A stretch of DNA of 64,000 bases from Antedon mediterranea. Taxonomy: Eukaryota; Echinodermata; Crinoidea; Comatulida; Antedonidae. The position numbers and the translations under genes were made by a program. Under the pieces are notes generated by a model, which saw only the letters and a program-made list of their open reading frames with translations, made no database searches and was not told the origin of the DNA. Of the stretch, positions 12,029 to 23,200 are shown piece after piece (position 1 is the stretch's first letter; every line of letters begins with the position of its first letter). Location: the NCBI RefSeq assembly GCF_964355755.1, contig NC_092673.1:35163648-35227647 (forward strand), in the 5' to 3' direction.

Positions 12029-12464
12029 TAACAATAGTTTTAAGATTCTCAAAAAATTCAAGCACAGCCAAACTGCCCACACACTGCGTAGCTGCCTCAC
12101 ACTCTTTCAGGAAAATAGCAAAATCATCCAAGGATTTGGAATCTGAAGAACGAAGAACAGGCCATGAATACAGCTTCTTAACAAATGCGTTGGCTATCAC
12201 TTCAGGATCACCATAACGTTCTGTCAATTCTTTGATTGCCGATGGGTACCCTGTGTCTGCGTCTAGGTAAGAAAATCCTTTAACTATGCGATGGGCCTCT
12301 CCAGTTGTAAATTGTTCCAGGTACTGCAATTTCTCATCTGCTGAACAAAACTGTTCCACTCTAGACTTAAATTGTCTTATAAAACGTTTGAATTCCAAGG
12401 ATTCACCTGCAAATTTCTTAATTTCCATTTGTGGCTTCCGCATAGTCCTTATCACCTCGTTCAT
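12029..12464 (-). pseudogene. BEL gag, DUF1759-like core
   Basis: The frame carries KKFAGESLEFKRFIRQFKS, EKLQYLEQFTTGEAHRIVKG and YGDPEVIANAFVKKL, characteristic of the conserved Gag core found in Pao-type elements. The C-terminal edge is interrupted by the solo LTR. The N-terminal edge is separated from the preceding Gag segment by a frame change near 12540. This segment would contribute to assembly of the virus-like particle. Confidence 0.8.
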
Positions 12465-13111
12465 ATCAGTAGAACCAACATTTCTATTAGAAGAAAAAGA
12501 ATCCTGACAACCCGGTTTTGCGGAAACAGATGACTTTGCGTAACAGGAACTACCACAGGAGTCACTGTGTTCGAAGCTAAGTTAGGAATTGTAGTAGGAG
12601 CAGGATCTGCTTGAGCAAAGTTTTGGGTTGCCAGTACGTTTACGGGAACAGCAGGTACTACCACAGGAGCAACTGACGTTAGCACAGGAATTGTAACATG
12701 ATCGGCTGGAGCAAAGGCTTGTGTTACATCACCAGGAACAACAGGGACTACAACAGGATCCAATGGGTCTAAATCTAATACAGGAATAGTAGCAGGATCC
12801 GCTGGACCAAACGATAACACATTTCGTCGGTATGCACTATCTAGAAACCCTTCCATTGATGACGTACTTTTGTGGCTACCAGAACCACTTCCGCTTGCGA
12901 AATCCCTTGCAACATTCAATCTTGCTTCGGCGACGTCTATCTCTTCTTTTAAAGCGTTTTCTTCTTTTAACTGTTTGAGTTTGAACTCTTCCTGTTTCAG
13001 TTTGAACTCTTCTTGTTTCAGTTTGAACTCTTCCTGTTGAATTCTCTGCTTTTCTGTGAGACTCCTCTGCCTGGCTAGCAACTCTGCATGTTTTTGCTCT
13101 TCTTGAATCAC
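12461..13111 (-). pseudogene. BEL gag, coiled-coil and proline-valine linker segment
   Basis: The first 60 residues form a charged helix with three EEFKLKQ repeats, likely a coiled coil. A long linker follows with repeated IPVLxxxxPVVVPxVP motifs. The linker ends in a different frame from the Gag core, so a frame change lies near 12540. The segment follows the N-terminal Gag piece, also across a frame change. Confidence 0.65.
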
Positions 13112-13119
13112 AGAAGCAC

Positions 13120-13551
13120 TTAGTGATCGTTTAGAATATTTTGAACTGTTGATTTCCTGCTTGCGGAGCGATGAGAATTTACCGCCGCAGACCGCTCTAC
13201 CTCAAGCACCGCAAACCAATCCTCTACTTTAGCCTTTAAGTTTGCCAACCACACATCTTTGTCTTCAAACCATTCATTATACATTATTTTCTCTTCCTCG
13301 TTCAGCAAGCCACAAATTTCATCATGAAGGAACATAAATTCACCATACACCATTAACCAATCTTGATGCACCTTAATCAGATTTTCTCTTGTAACTTCCT
13401 TATTCAAAGAAGCTTTCAACGCTTCTGACACAAATTTAACACGACGCCACAACTCTTTGATTCCTTTCAGCTTTCGTTCCTTTTCATACTCTGCACCCTT
13501 CTCGGTCTTGCGTTTTACTCTAACAGATTTCTCTGAAGCAGCTTCAGCCAT
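13120..13551 (-). pseudogene. BEL gag N-terminal segment
   Basis: The frame starts at MAEAASEKS (ATG at 13549-13551), only about 24 bases inside the 5' LTR boundary. It encodes a mostly helical, lysine- and glutamate-rich protein with WLMVYGEFMFLHDEI and WFEDKDVWL. The frame ends at 13120, where the next segment continues in another frame. Assignment as Gag N-terminus comes from position; the sequence itself is not a family I can name. Confidence 0.6.
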
Positions 13552-13574
13552 CGTGGATATATCTTTGTAAATTT

Positions 13575-14203
13575 TATAACTGCACAAACAAGTTTCTTGC
13601 AAATGCGGAATTTAATTGTTCTCCGACTTGATCCGATTTACTATAACAAATAAATAATGATTACAAATAATATATACGGTATCTATCATACAGTACAACA
13701 TAAATAATTCTATACAATAATAATAGACCTTACATAAGTATCTAAATAAGTCATAGATAAAACAATACAATATAAATAATTCTTGGTTCAAAATAATTAC
13801 AACTATAATAATAATAATAAGATAAGTCTCAATTGCTTACCAAAGATATGCCTGGATAACATGTGCAGCTATAGCTATACACTATATCAATTACTACTGT
13901 ACTACAGCTTTAGGCTTCTAAGTAAGCCTTGGTACATCTACCACTTCTATAGCTAGGCCAGCTTAGGCTTCTAAGTAAGCCTTGGTACATCTACCACTTC
14001 TATAGCTAGGCCAGCTTAGGCTTCTAAATAAGCCTTTTGTGCTTGCTAGGTCCTTACCCAACAAGCCTAACTATCCAACTGCCAGCCACAGCCCAAGCAA
14101 GCTATGCCCTCATTAGCATAACCCATATGGTTGGTCACCTGTTCACTTGACACCCTTCAGTGAACACAAGCACAGTATACCTAGCTTGGATTTGGCACTT
14201 ACA
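13575..14203 (-). repeat. 5' LTR of the BEL element
   Basis: 629 bp, nearly identical to 6124-6749. Its outer end TGTAAGTGCC abuts the TCTGC duplication at 14204. Its inner end lies about two dozen bases upstream of the gag ATG. Confidence 0.85.
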
Positions 14204-15213
14204 TCTGCTATAATACGTTCAAAAACCTTACCTATAATAGAACATAGCGATATGGGTCGATAATTATAAACATTGTTACGATTACCTGACTTAAAAATAG
14301 GAGTGACATTCGCGAGTTTCCAATCTTTTGGTACAAAGCCATCCGTTAAGAACTTGTTGAACATTTTGCACAACACTGGGGCAATAATTGGAGCTGACAT
14401 GGATAACATTTTAGGTGTAATCCCGTCTGGTCCAGGGGATTTGTTGGGTTTCAATGACAATAGAGCCTCGAAAATAGTTTTTTCAGTAATATTAATGTTA
14501 TTAAGGGGAACAATATCTGGGTGAACACAATTACAGATCTCATGGTTAACATTGAAATTACGATTAGGTTCGTTAAAGTTTGACGCAAAGAATGTGGAAA
14601 ATGCATTTACCGCATCGATATCGGAAACCAAGGGTATACCGTTAAAAACAAAGTTTTTGACTTGTCCAGTCTTACGCCTAGTCTTAACATAACTAAAAAA
14701 ACGTTTGGAGTCACCATTTACACAGGCGACCCTTAATTTCCTAATATATTGTAAATGAGCTTTTTTTGTTAGGTTTCTTAATTTATTACTAAACTTTCTA
14801 TATTTGTCCATCTTACTTGGGTTATGAGGATGACGATAAGCCTCTTTTAGCATTCGTTTCTTTTTACGAGCCATGATAACCATTTCTTGAGTTATCCAAG
14901 CTGGCATGTTTCTTTTTTTACTTTTGACTTTAGGGATACAATCGTTGATAGTGGCGAGAAAGAGGTCTTTAAAATTTTCCCACATTTCCTCACAGTCTGA
15001 TTGTTCCAGGCACAGTCCCCAAGGAACCGCCCCCAACGTTGTAAAAAGATCGTCATGGTCACATTTACTATATTGATAATAATATCTATCTACAGGTTTA
15101 ACTTTACTGTATCTAGCGTTAATATTAAAATAAACCCCAAGGTGGTCACTTGTACTGAGACCGGGATGACTTCTGAAATTACATACAATGTCAGGGTTAT
15201 TGCACAAGACCAG
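14204..15213 (-). pseudogene. LINE-type element 1: end of endonuclease and N-terminal RT
   Basis: The frame begins with the tail of the APE endonuclease, including STSDHLGVYF with the conserved SDH. It continues through a linker with RKKKRMLKEAYRHP into the RT fingers, with KSPGPDGITPKML and the IFKSGNRNNVYNYRPISL motif. It ends at FERIIAD where the BEL element was inserted. LINE-type element 2 separates it from the upstream endonuclease. Confidence 0.85.
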
Positions 15214-15220
15214 ATCAATA

Positions 15221-16750
15221 TTGATGTGCCAGGGACCTACGCCACATTATGTACAGTTGATTTCACAACTGCGTTTGATAGGATAAACCATAATGTTGCT
15301 ATTTCAAAGATGATAGAATCTGGTGTTAGACCGTCGATAATTCCAACGATTAGCAGTTTTCTGATGAATCGCACCCAGTGTGTGAAATTTAAGGGACATT
15401 GTTCTGGACTAAGAACTATAACGTGTGGGGTCCCCCAGGGTACCAAACTGGGACCCAGCATATTTACTGTTATGGTGAATGATGCGGGTAACACCACTGA
15501 TAATCGTTGGAAATTTGTGGATGATCTAACACTGGGAGAAATAATTAATATAAAAAATAATAGTACATCATCAGAACTTCAATCCCATTTAGATTCCTTG
15601 AGTTGTTGGTGTAAACAAAATGACATGCTACCCAAGCCTTCGAAGTGCCATGTTATTAATATAAATTTTATGAAATCCCAAATAAACTACCCCCAATTTA
15701 CTATAAGTGGTAAAAAAATTGATACTGTACATAGTATGAAATTATTAGGTCTTGAGCTACAAGACAATTTAGGTTGGGATATCCAAATCAAAAGTATTAT
15801 CTCTAGAGCAAGTAGAAGAATGTTTCTTCTTTATGCATTGAGAGGATATAGTGCACCTATTGGTGACATGTTAAGTATTTATCAACTCTATATTCGGCCG
15901 CTGACTGAGTATGCATGTGTTGTTTGGCACTCTAGCATTACAAAACATCAGACCAATGAAATTGAGAGGTTGCAAAAGCGAGCATGCAAAATTATACTTG
16001 GCCAGGACTATGAGAGCTATGATACGGCCCTTACTCAACTTAAAATTACCAGCCTTGCTGAACGTAGAGAAAAATTAACATTAAAATTTAGAGAAGGTAT
16101 CCTTAAGTCAGAGAGACATCGTAATATGCTGCCTGCTGAAAGACCTAATATATCTAGATTACGTAACCCCAATAGATTTACATTACCTAAAATAAAAACT
16201 AACCGATATAAAAATTCAACGATTCCCTATTATAAACAAATTAAATTCCTCCTGTGAAAAATTAAATTAAAAAAATATATAATAAATGATTGTGCAATAT
16301 TACCGCCTAAAATAATCAAATGAAGAGCACTGCAGACAACGTTTAATATTAATATATACTGTAAACTTTTATTTTCCGAAATTTAATATATTTTTGTAGA
16401 TTTTTAATAGTGAATAATTGTGCAATGTTGCCACCTATACTAAAAGATAATAATAATAATAATCAAATAAAGAACAGTGCAGATAGGTTTTACTTTAGTA
16501 TATTATAATGTAAATGTTTCGTTTTTTTAAAATAAAAGTGCAATTGTATTTTCCAAAATTGTGTATATATTTTAAGATTCTTAATATTTTAAATTTTAGT
16601 GAATAATTGTGAAATTTTGTAATTGTATATTCCGAATTTATTATTGTAGTTTTTATAGATTTCATTTCAATATTTTTTATTGTAATACAAACGTTATTAG
16701 CTATGTGCTATTGTTTTTGTAATTTTATATATACCGTAATAAATAAAAAA
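15221..16750 (+). mobile_element. LINE-type (non-LTR) retrotransposon 2, 5'-truncated
   Basis: 1,530 bp with a 3' end TAATAAATAAAAAA and a 7-bp target duplication ATCAATA at 15214-15220 and 16751-16757. It is inserted within the endonuclease of LINE-type element 1, in the opposite orientation. The 5' end begins inside the RT domain, as expected of incomplete reverse transcription. The 3' UTR (16258-16750) contains no ORF. Confidence 0.85.
15223..16257 (+). CDS. Reverse transcriptase fragment of LINE-type element 2
   Basis: The frame is open from the element's 5' break to TGA at 16255-16257, about 340 codons without a stop. RT motifs: VDFTTAFDRINHN, CGVPQGTKLGPSIF and KFVDDLTLGE (V-D-D where many elements have A-D-D). 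A thumb/C-terminal region follows with LYIRPLTEYACVVWHS and ERLQKRACKIILG. It belongs to the CR1/Jockey-like group but to a different family from LINE-type element 1. The intact frame suggests a fairly recent insertion. The 5' truncation removes the endonuclease, so it is not autonomous. Confidence 0.8.
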   Translation, partial: DVPGTYATLCTVDFTTAFDRINHNVAISKMIESGVRPSIIPTISSFLMNRTQCVKFKGHCSGLRTITCGVPQGTKLGPSIFTVMVNDAGNTTDNRWKFVDDLTLGEIINIKNNSTSSELQSHLDSLSCWCKQNDMLPKPSKCHVININFMKSQINYPQFTISGKKIDTVHSMKLLGLELQDNLGWDIQIKSIISRASRRMFLLYALRGYSAPIGDMLSIYQLYIRPLTEYACVVWHSSITKHQTNEIERLQKRACKIILGQDYESYDTALTQLKITSLAERREKLTLKFREGILKSERHRNMLPAERPNISRLRNPNRFTLPKIKTNRYKNSTIPYYKQIKFLL

Positions 16751-16757
16751 ATCAATA

Positions 16758-17183
16758 ATGCTACTTTGGTGTTAGATACACGAGTAAAAAAATCAACAAA
16801 TTGTATAGTATCAAGTGGAGCAATAATTTCTTTAAATTTCTTATAAACTAAGGGACTATCAACACCGTAATCATAATTAAAATCACCAGTTAAAATTATA
16901 CCACAGTACTTATGTAAAATAGATAGGATAAAATCAACGACATCGTGGAATTGATTGAGCCAATCGTCATTTGAACTCGGTGGCCTATAAACAGCACATA
17001 TTAAAACGTTAAAATTGTTATTTACAGTTATTTCAATAATTTTGACCTCAATGTTAGTAGGAAAGTCAACAATAGAGGATTTAAATGAGTTCTTCAAAGC
17101 TAACAGAACACCACCACTCTTGAACGGTCTTTTCTGTACACAACGAATGAGTCTGGAAACAGTTCCGTACTATCAATAGAGGA
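16758..17183 (-). pseudogene. LINE-type element 1: endonuclease middle part
   Basis: The frame 16758-17097 contains AVYRPPSSND and ILTGDFNYD, the metal-binding and catalytic motifs of APE-type LINE endonucleases, then FTRVSNTK. The coding sense continues upstream to about 17183 after a one-base frame change near 17105, then stops at minisatellite DNA. The N-terminal endonuclease residues are missing, consistent with 5' truncation at insertion. Confidence 0.8.
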
Positions 17184-17185
17184 AC

Positions 17186-18345
17186 ATTCGTTTGAACATC
17201 TTCATTATCATCGTTTAACATCTTCATTATCATCGTTTGAACATCTTCATTATCATCGTTTAAACATCTTCATTATCATCGTTTTAACATCTTCATTATC
17301 ATCGTTTTAACATCTTCATTATCATCGTTTAAACATCTTTATTATCATCGTTTAAACATCTTCATTATCATCGTTTGAACATCTTCATTATCATCGTTTT
17401 AACATCTTCATTATCATCGTTTTAACATCTTTATTATCATCGTTCTAATTTCTTCATTATCATCGTTTTAACATCTTCATTATCATCGTTTGAACATCTT
17501 CATTATCATCGTTTGAACATCTTCATTATCATTGTTTGAACATTTTTATTATCATCGTTCTAATTTCTTCATTATCATCGTTTTAACATCTTCATTATCA
17601 TCGTTTGAACATCTTCATTATCATCGTTTGAACATCTTCATTATCATCGTTTAAACATCTTTATTATCATCGTTTTAACATCTTCATTATCTTCGTTTGA
17701 ACATCTTCATTATCATCGTTTGAACATCTTCTTATCATCGTTTGAACATCTTCATTATCATCGTTTGAACATCTTCATTATCATCGTTTAAACATCTTCA
17801 TTATCATCGTTTAAACATCTTTATTATCATCGTTTAAACATCTTTATTATCATCGTTTTAACATATTCATTATCATCGTTTTAACATCTTCATCATCATC
17901 GTTTTACCTTACCATCTTCTTCTTCATCGTTTTATAATCTTCATCATCATCGTTTTACCATCTTCTTCTTCATTGGTTTATCATCTTTTTCATCATCGTT
18001 TTTACCATCTTCTTTATCATCGTTTTACCACCTTCTTCATCGTTTTACCATCTTCATCTTTTATCATTTCACCATCTTCATCATCGTTTTACCACCTTCT
18101 TTATCATCGTTTTACCATCTTCATCTTTTATCATTTCACCATCTTCATCTTTTATCATTTCACCATCTTCATCTTTTATCATTTCACCATCTTCATCTTT
18201 TATCATTTCACCATCTTCATCATCGTTTTACCATCTTCATCTTTTAGCATTTTACCATGATCTTCTTTATCATCGTTTTATCCATGCATCGTCGTTTACC
18301 GTCATTATTCATCGTTCATCTTCTTTATCATTGACGGTCTTTTAA
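17186..18345. repeat. 23-bp minisatellite, main part
   Basis: About 30 units of the CATCTTCATTATCATCGTTT type (23 bp) run to about 17900. They then degenerate into TTTTACCATCTTCATC-like units to about 18345. The same unit lies at 4440-4656 on the far side of the retroelement nest. Confidence 0.9.
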
Positions 18346-18501
18346 CAACGTGTTATGTGTAGGTTCATGTAGTTTTCTGGAACAATATAATTCAAATACG
18401 AAATTACAAATTTTCCAGAAAAAAAAATCTTCTATCGTCCGATTTTGATGAAATAATTCGTAACTTTTTATAGAGGGCCGCGGCAAGAGCATTTGAATGA
18501 A

Positions 18502-20053
18502 TTACCGTAAATCTTCTAATTGTAACCCTGGGTTATTATTCTTTGATTGTTTTATATGGTGGGTTACTATAAGGGTGTTCTAATAGAGTATAGTGGGTTT
18601 ACTATTACTAATCTTAAATTAGGCACATATGAATCTCTTGGTGCAAATTTTGCAACCAAACAGTGATTTTTAATATGTACCTATTGAGCTGTTTATCTAC
18701 TTATAAGTTCATACCAAGTTCATGCAACCCAAGTCTTGTCATCGTCCATTATATTGGGGGGTCAACCAATATGAATACAACTAATTTCCACAATGATTGA
18801 TTATATTTTTTAACCAAAGAAATTAAAATGACATAAACTAGTATAGTATGAACATTTCCAGACTTTGTAATAATTACCATCTATTCATTAAACAAACCAA
18901 GTCACAGAAAGATAAACATAACCATTACCCGAATGAAAATGGTAGATCCCAGCTCGCTATCATTAAAACATAGGTGTCTTAATTTGGCAATTGTGAATAT
19001 AAAACACGACATATTGAACTAAATAACACCTAACAATTGTTCCTTATATATCAAACATTAGAATGATATAACAATTAAAATGCTACTTACAATTATATAA
19101 TGAAAAAATTAACCCCAAACTTAGCTACAATCCAACGGTCTGTCAAGTGAAGACTTCATAACACAGGCAAACCCTATTTGAATTTTGCCGCCTTTTTTTA
19201 GCATTTTTTAGATTTTTTCAAAATAGATTTTGCTATTTTGACACAGTCTATTTTAAGCCAATGCTCATAAGATAAGTATGTAAGGAATCTATGAATATTC
19301 AGCTTTCTTTTAAGAAACTATCCAAAATGATTGATGGCCTACAAGTGATTTTAAATTGCAAATAAAACACTGTGGTGCTTTAGAAAATAGGTAAAAAATT
19401 GACCTCACACTGTCAGCGGGCAATGGATGGTGAGTTTTAAAACGTAAAATGACACATACTTTTTGTAACTTTACAATTTCAAACATATATCATAATGTTC
19501 AGTATTGTCTACAGTTTATTTTGAGCTACTATCCAAAAAAATCCGATTTATAATAGCCGAGATATTTAGGTGGGAACATGAAAATCAAGTGTTTTGTAGA
19601 ATATCACGATGCGAAATCAGTGGTATCCATGTCCCAGTGGAGTGTGTTGGGGCAATTTAGCTATTTCGTTGCTCAAGAGATTCATATGCTGAAAATAGTA
19701 ACCCACCCCCAACTTTTCCGGTCAGCAACTCATAGCAAAATAATAAAACAGTACGAATAAACAAATTTGGTTGAACTCTAACTTTATAATTTATCAAACA
19801 CACAATCCTCCCCCACTCCCGAGATCAACATGCAAAGTTATCTCCTTATTTTCAAAATACGGCTGCATCATAAACGACCAATCATTTTGTCAATAGTTTT
19901 GTGACTCTAATAGTAACCCCCATGGGTTACTATTAGAGTAGTGAGCTATTATTATAGATTGACTTATAAGGTGTAATAATAATAGATTAGTGGGTTACTA
20001 TTAGAAAAGGAGAGGGATTTACTATTAGAGTGTGGGTAGAAGATTTACGGTAA
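18502..20053. mobile_element. Non-autonomous DNA transposon of about 1.55 kb
   Basis: Terminal inverted repeat TTACCGTAAATCTTCTA is exact at both ends. GGGTTACTATTA-like motifs are repeated inside each end: three at 18530-18610 and at least four at 19910-20040. This is the subterminal arrangement of transposase binding sites. No transposase is encoded. The outer TA could be the target duplication, as in Tc1/mariner-like elements, but the palindromic TTA...TAA ends make this ambiguous. Confidence 0.65.
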
Positions 20054-20111
20054 TACCATGGAGGTATAAAAAAGAAGGAGATTCAACCATCTTTTTTATA
20101 CCTCCATGGTA
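20054..20111. repeat. 58-bp near-perfect hairpin upstream of the FAM124-like gene
   Basis: TACCATGGAGGTATAAAAAA and its reverse complement form a 25-bp stem with one mismatch around an 8-base loop. It abuts the right end of the TIR element and lies about 160 bases before the FAM124-like start codon. Confidence 0.8.
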
Positions 20112-20272
20112 ATACTGATATGTTTGGTTAGCGCGCTGCTGCCGGTTGGTGGCGCTTTATACTGTCTTTACTTCCGGTTTTGGTGTTATAAGTTCTTTGG
20201 TTTTGGCAAAGAATATAATATCATTCTTTGGTTTTGGTCAGGAGGGAGAGGGAGAGAGCGTTTCCAATAAAA

Positions 20273-23200
20273 ATGGCTTCTTTGCTTGTTGATGATTGTG
20301 ATGGTTATTTTCTGACCGAAGATGAGCCAGATATTTCACGAGCTACTATTTTATTAAAGCGTAATGTAGACATTCCCAAAAAGTATTTTTTAAATCGTAT
20401 ATTTTCACCGGTAGCAGTTGATAATAGCGGCTACCAGAAGCTTAGTGAACGCCCTGCTAAATATAGGCTGGTAAGTTCATCGTTCGTCGTGATGATGTAA
20501 ATTTCTTTATAGGCTATCCAGGCAACAATGCCCGGTACACAATCAGGTAGTTGTGATGGCTTAGTGCTGGGCACCCATTTTCGTTTGACTGTATTTCAAT
20601 TTCCAATTTAGCAAAGCAGTAATTTATTATTTTAGGCTAGGCACTGTAATGGGCAAAGTTTTAAGAAAGTACTGTAGGCCTACTTTGTTCATGGTTGAAT
20701 GAAAGAAAATCACACAACATATTAACAAATAAATCCTTGTTTTACACCATTCTTACACCGTTTGAAATCCCTTGATGTGCAGAAGTTTTTGCTTGACATT
20801 GGCCGGTATATCAGCACATTTTTTTCCCTGCAAAATTATATTGGGATCCATTATTATATTATACTGTATATTCACAAAATTTTCTTACCTCACCCGCAAG
20901 CATGGTGGGGCTCTAATATTTGCATCAAACGTTGGTTACTGGTACAGCTGGGTGGCTGGGCCGCAGCTTGGTCCTGAGAACCATATTTTTAGTCGCGAAA
21001 TAATTATTATAATATAAAATACAATATTTTTTACAAATTTAACATTTTCTTCCAACAGCTACATAAGAACTGGGGGAAGCATGTATCTCCTATCAGTGAA
21101 GGAATCGGAGCACTTGCATTTTTAACTGTTGAGCAACTTCCTCTTGATGAGAACTTGGCAACATCAGTGTCGCGCTACATAGAAGACCAGTTAAAGAACA
21201 AAAGATGCAAACTAATGAGGTAACAGTGAGAGCTATGTACAATTGTTGACTCTTGTTCATCTGTACACAATAACATTTCCCCAGTCAAGACTTTATTAAG
21301 GGTCACACCTGTTCCGAGACGTGTCCGGCGCTGGCAAATCAAATTGAAAGTCAATGTTTTGTTTTCACGTGGCTATGCGTATTTCGATTGGCACGTGCAG
21401 TAGCCGCATGGAGCATCATGAAAATGAAACATTGACTACGATCAGGCGTGAAAGACCCTTTATTGTGGAATTTTATGATCTGGTATTTTGTTTATTCTTT
21501 TAAATCTAAATTCAACACTGTGTACAATATTATTGAAGTTTTTATCTGTACGGTTACATTACATTACATTTGCATATTTAATATTCATTGCATTTCAACA
21601 TTTGCATATTAATTATTAAGAATAAAATTTTATCATTTTGATAATAATTAATAGCATTCAACTTAATTTAAACATTAATTACAGTATTTATTGCATTTAA
21701 TATTTGCATATACCATTTCAACATTTGGATTGAATTAATTAACATGTTATTGTTTTCAATGTAGCTGTACAATAATTATTTATACTGTAGCATTTAACAT
21801 TGGCATATATAGTTTATATTACAGTATTTCAACATTTTTGCATATTACATACATTTACACACATACGCAATGGCCTTAAGCAGTTTCACATTTTTATATT
21901 ATTTATTAGAATGAAAATATTTGCATATTCATTATCCATAGCCTTTGTATATTTGCATATTCATTATCCATAGCCTTTGTATATTTGCATATTCATTATC
22001 CATAGCCTTTGTATATTTGCTATTAATTATCCATAGCCTTTGTATATTTGCATATTCATTATCCATAGCCTTTGTATATTTGCATATTCATTATCCATAG
22101 CCTTTGTATATTTGCATATTCATTATCCATAGCCTTTGTATATTTGCTATTAATTATCCTTAACATTTATCTATCTTTTAGATGGAATATTCACCACATC
22201 TTACTATATTTTCCGCAGTCTGAGGATTATGATTTGCTAGGTAACTTGTTTATGGAAGGCAAGTTGGATAACTGTCATGGATTTAGGATTGTAAAAATTG
22301 AACGTAAGATAAATTTTAGGATATTGTATCATTGATTTCACAAACATGATCATTTCAATCAATCACTCAGGGCGTGTGGCGCAGTGTGTTGGACGTTCGA
22401 CTACTGATTGTGAGATCGAGGTTCGAATCCAACTCTCGCCGCATTACTTGTATCCTTAGGCAAGATACTTTACTTACGTTTGCCTCTCTCCACCCAGGTG
22501 TATAAATGGGTACCCGGTTAGATCAAGACACAACTTTGCGCTGATTACTAGCTGAATTATGGGAGTATGTTTCCATACATGTTTGATCCAAAAAAATGAC
22601 CGGGGTTACGGTAATAATGTTCAGCGCATTGAGACCTTGCTTATGCGCTATATAATAATTAACTATTATTATTATCTTCCAAGTCTCCAATTAATACTGT
22701 ATTCCAGGAGTTTCCAAATATTTAAAATGATCTCCCACTGAAGTTGCTCTCCTGATAGATAGGTCATACTAATCTACGCCTGGAAACGCCTGATGGTGTC
22801 TAATGATATAACATGTTACATGCTAGCAATATATTTGATGTTATTATATTTATTTGTACTGATTACTGTAGGTTTATTCCAAAACTGAAGAATGCCCCTA
22901 GTCCACAACACCAAAGGAATCAATTTGTCCAGTTTATTCACAAACTGTTATTTTGTTCATATCAAAAACAGGACCTTAAGTCGAAAATATTTTGTTGATG
23001 CATGCATAGGCTAAAGTAAACTTGCAGATAACTGAAATAATACACCAAACGCCTATAATCAATCAATATTAATAAGATTAATAGAATCTGCAACTTTCTA
23101 GTTTATACTGTGAGAGAAATACAAACAAATGTACCTAACCAACATATTTTTATTGATTCGTTTTCAGCTGCTATTTTAACCAACCCACCAAAATGTTTTA

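Larger units (their letters stand above)
6124..14203 (-). mobile_element. BEL/Pao LTR retrotransposon, full length but defective
   Basis: The element is 8,080 bp and reads on the minus strand, with the 5' LTR at 13575-14203 and the 3' LTR at 6124-6749. TCTGC at 6119-6123 and 14204-14208 is the likely 5-bp target duplication, and the match can be stretched to 9 bp. A G-rich polypurine-like tract, GTGGGTGGGTA, precedes the 3' LTR. Gene order is gag, zinc-knuckle nucleocapsid, aspartic protease, RT, RNase H, integrase, which is the Pao order with an A17-type peptidase region. Lesions: at least four frameshifts (near 12540, 13130, 9355 and 7106), another near 10915, one in-frame stop at 8211-8213, and a solo LTR in gag. 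No convincing tRNA primer site is visible next to the 5' LTR. Confidence 0.9.
4657..17183 (-). mobile_element. LINE-type (non-LTR) retrotransposon 1, CR1/Jockey-like, split by two insertions
   Basis: The element reads on the minus strand. Its 3' tail is the A-rich tract seen as TTTTATTTTATTTTTT from 4657, lying directly against minisatellite units. Its body is in three blocks: 4657-6123 (C-terminal reverse transcriptase), 14204-15220 (end of endonuclease and start of RT) and 16751-17183 (endonuclease middle). The gaps are the BEL element and LINE-type element 2. The 5' end is truncated inside the endonuclease, where minisatellite resumes. Clade assignment rests on the APE-type endonuclease and the GVPQGSVLGPLLF and YADD motifs. 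It is not sharper than the CR1/Jockey group. Confidence 0.8.

Noticed and set aside
22370-22440. Functional tRNA gene
   Set aside because: A and B boxes are present but the cloverleaf does not close and a SINE body follows.
22813-22998. Possible extra exon in the FAM124-like gene after an AG at 22872
   Set aside because: It would bring an early stop in the required phase, while exon 3 joins 23168 exactly in phase.
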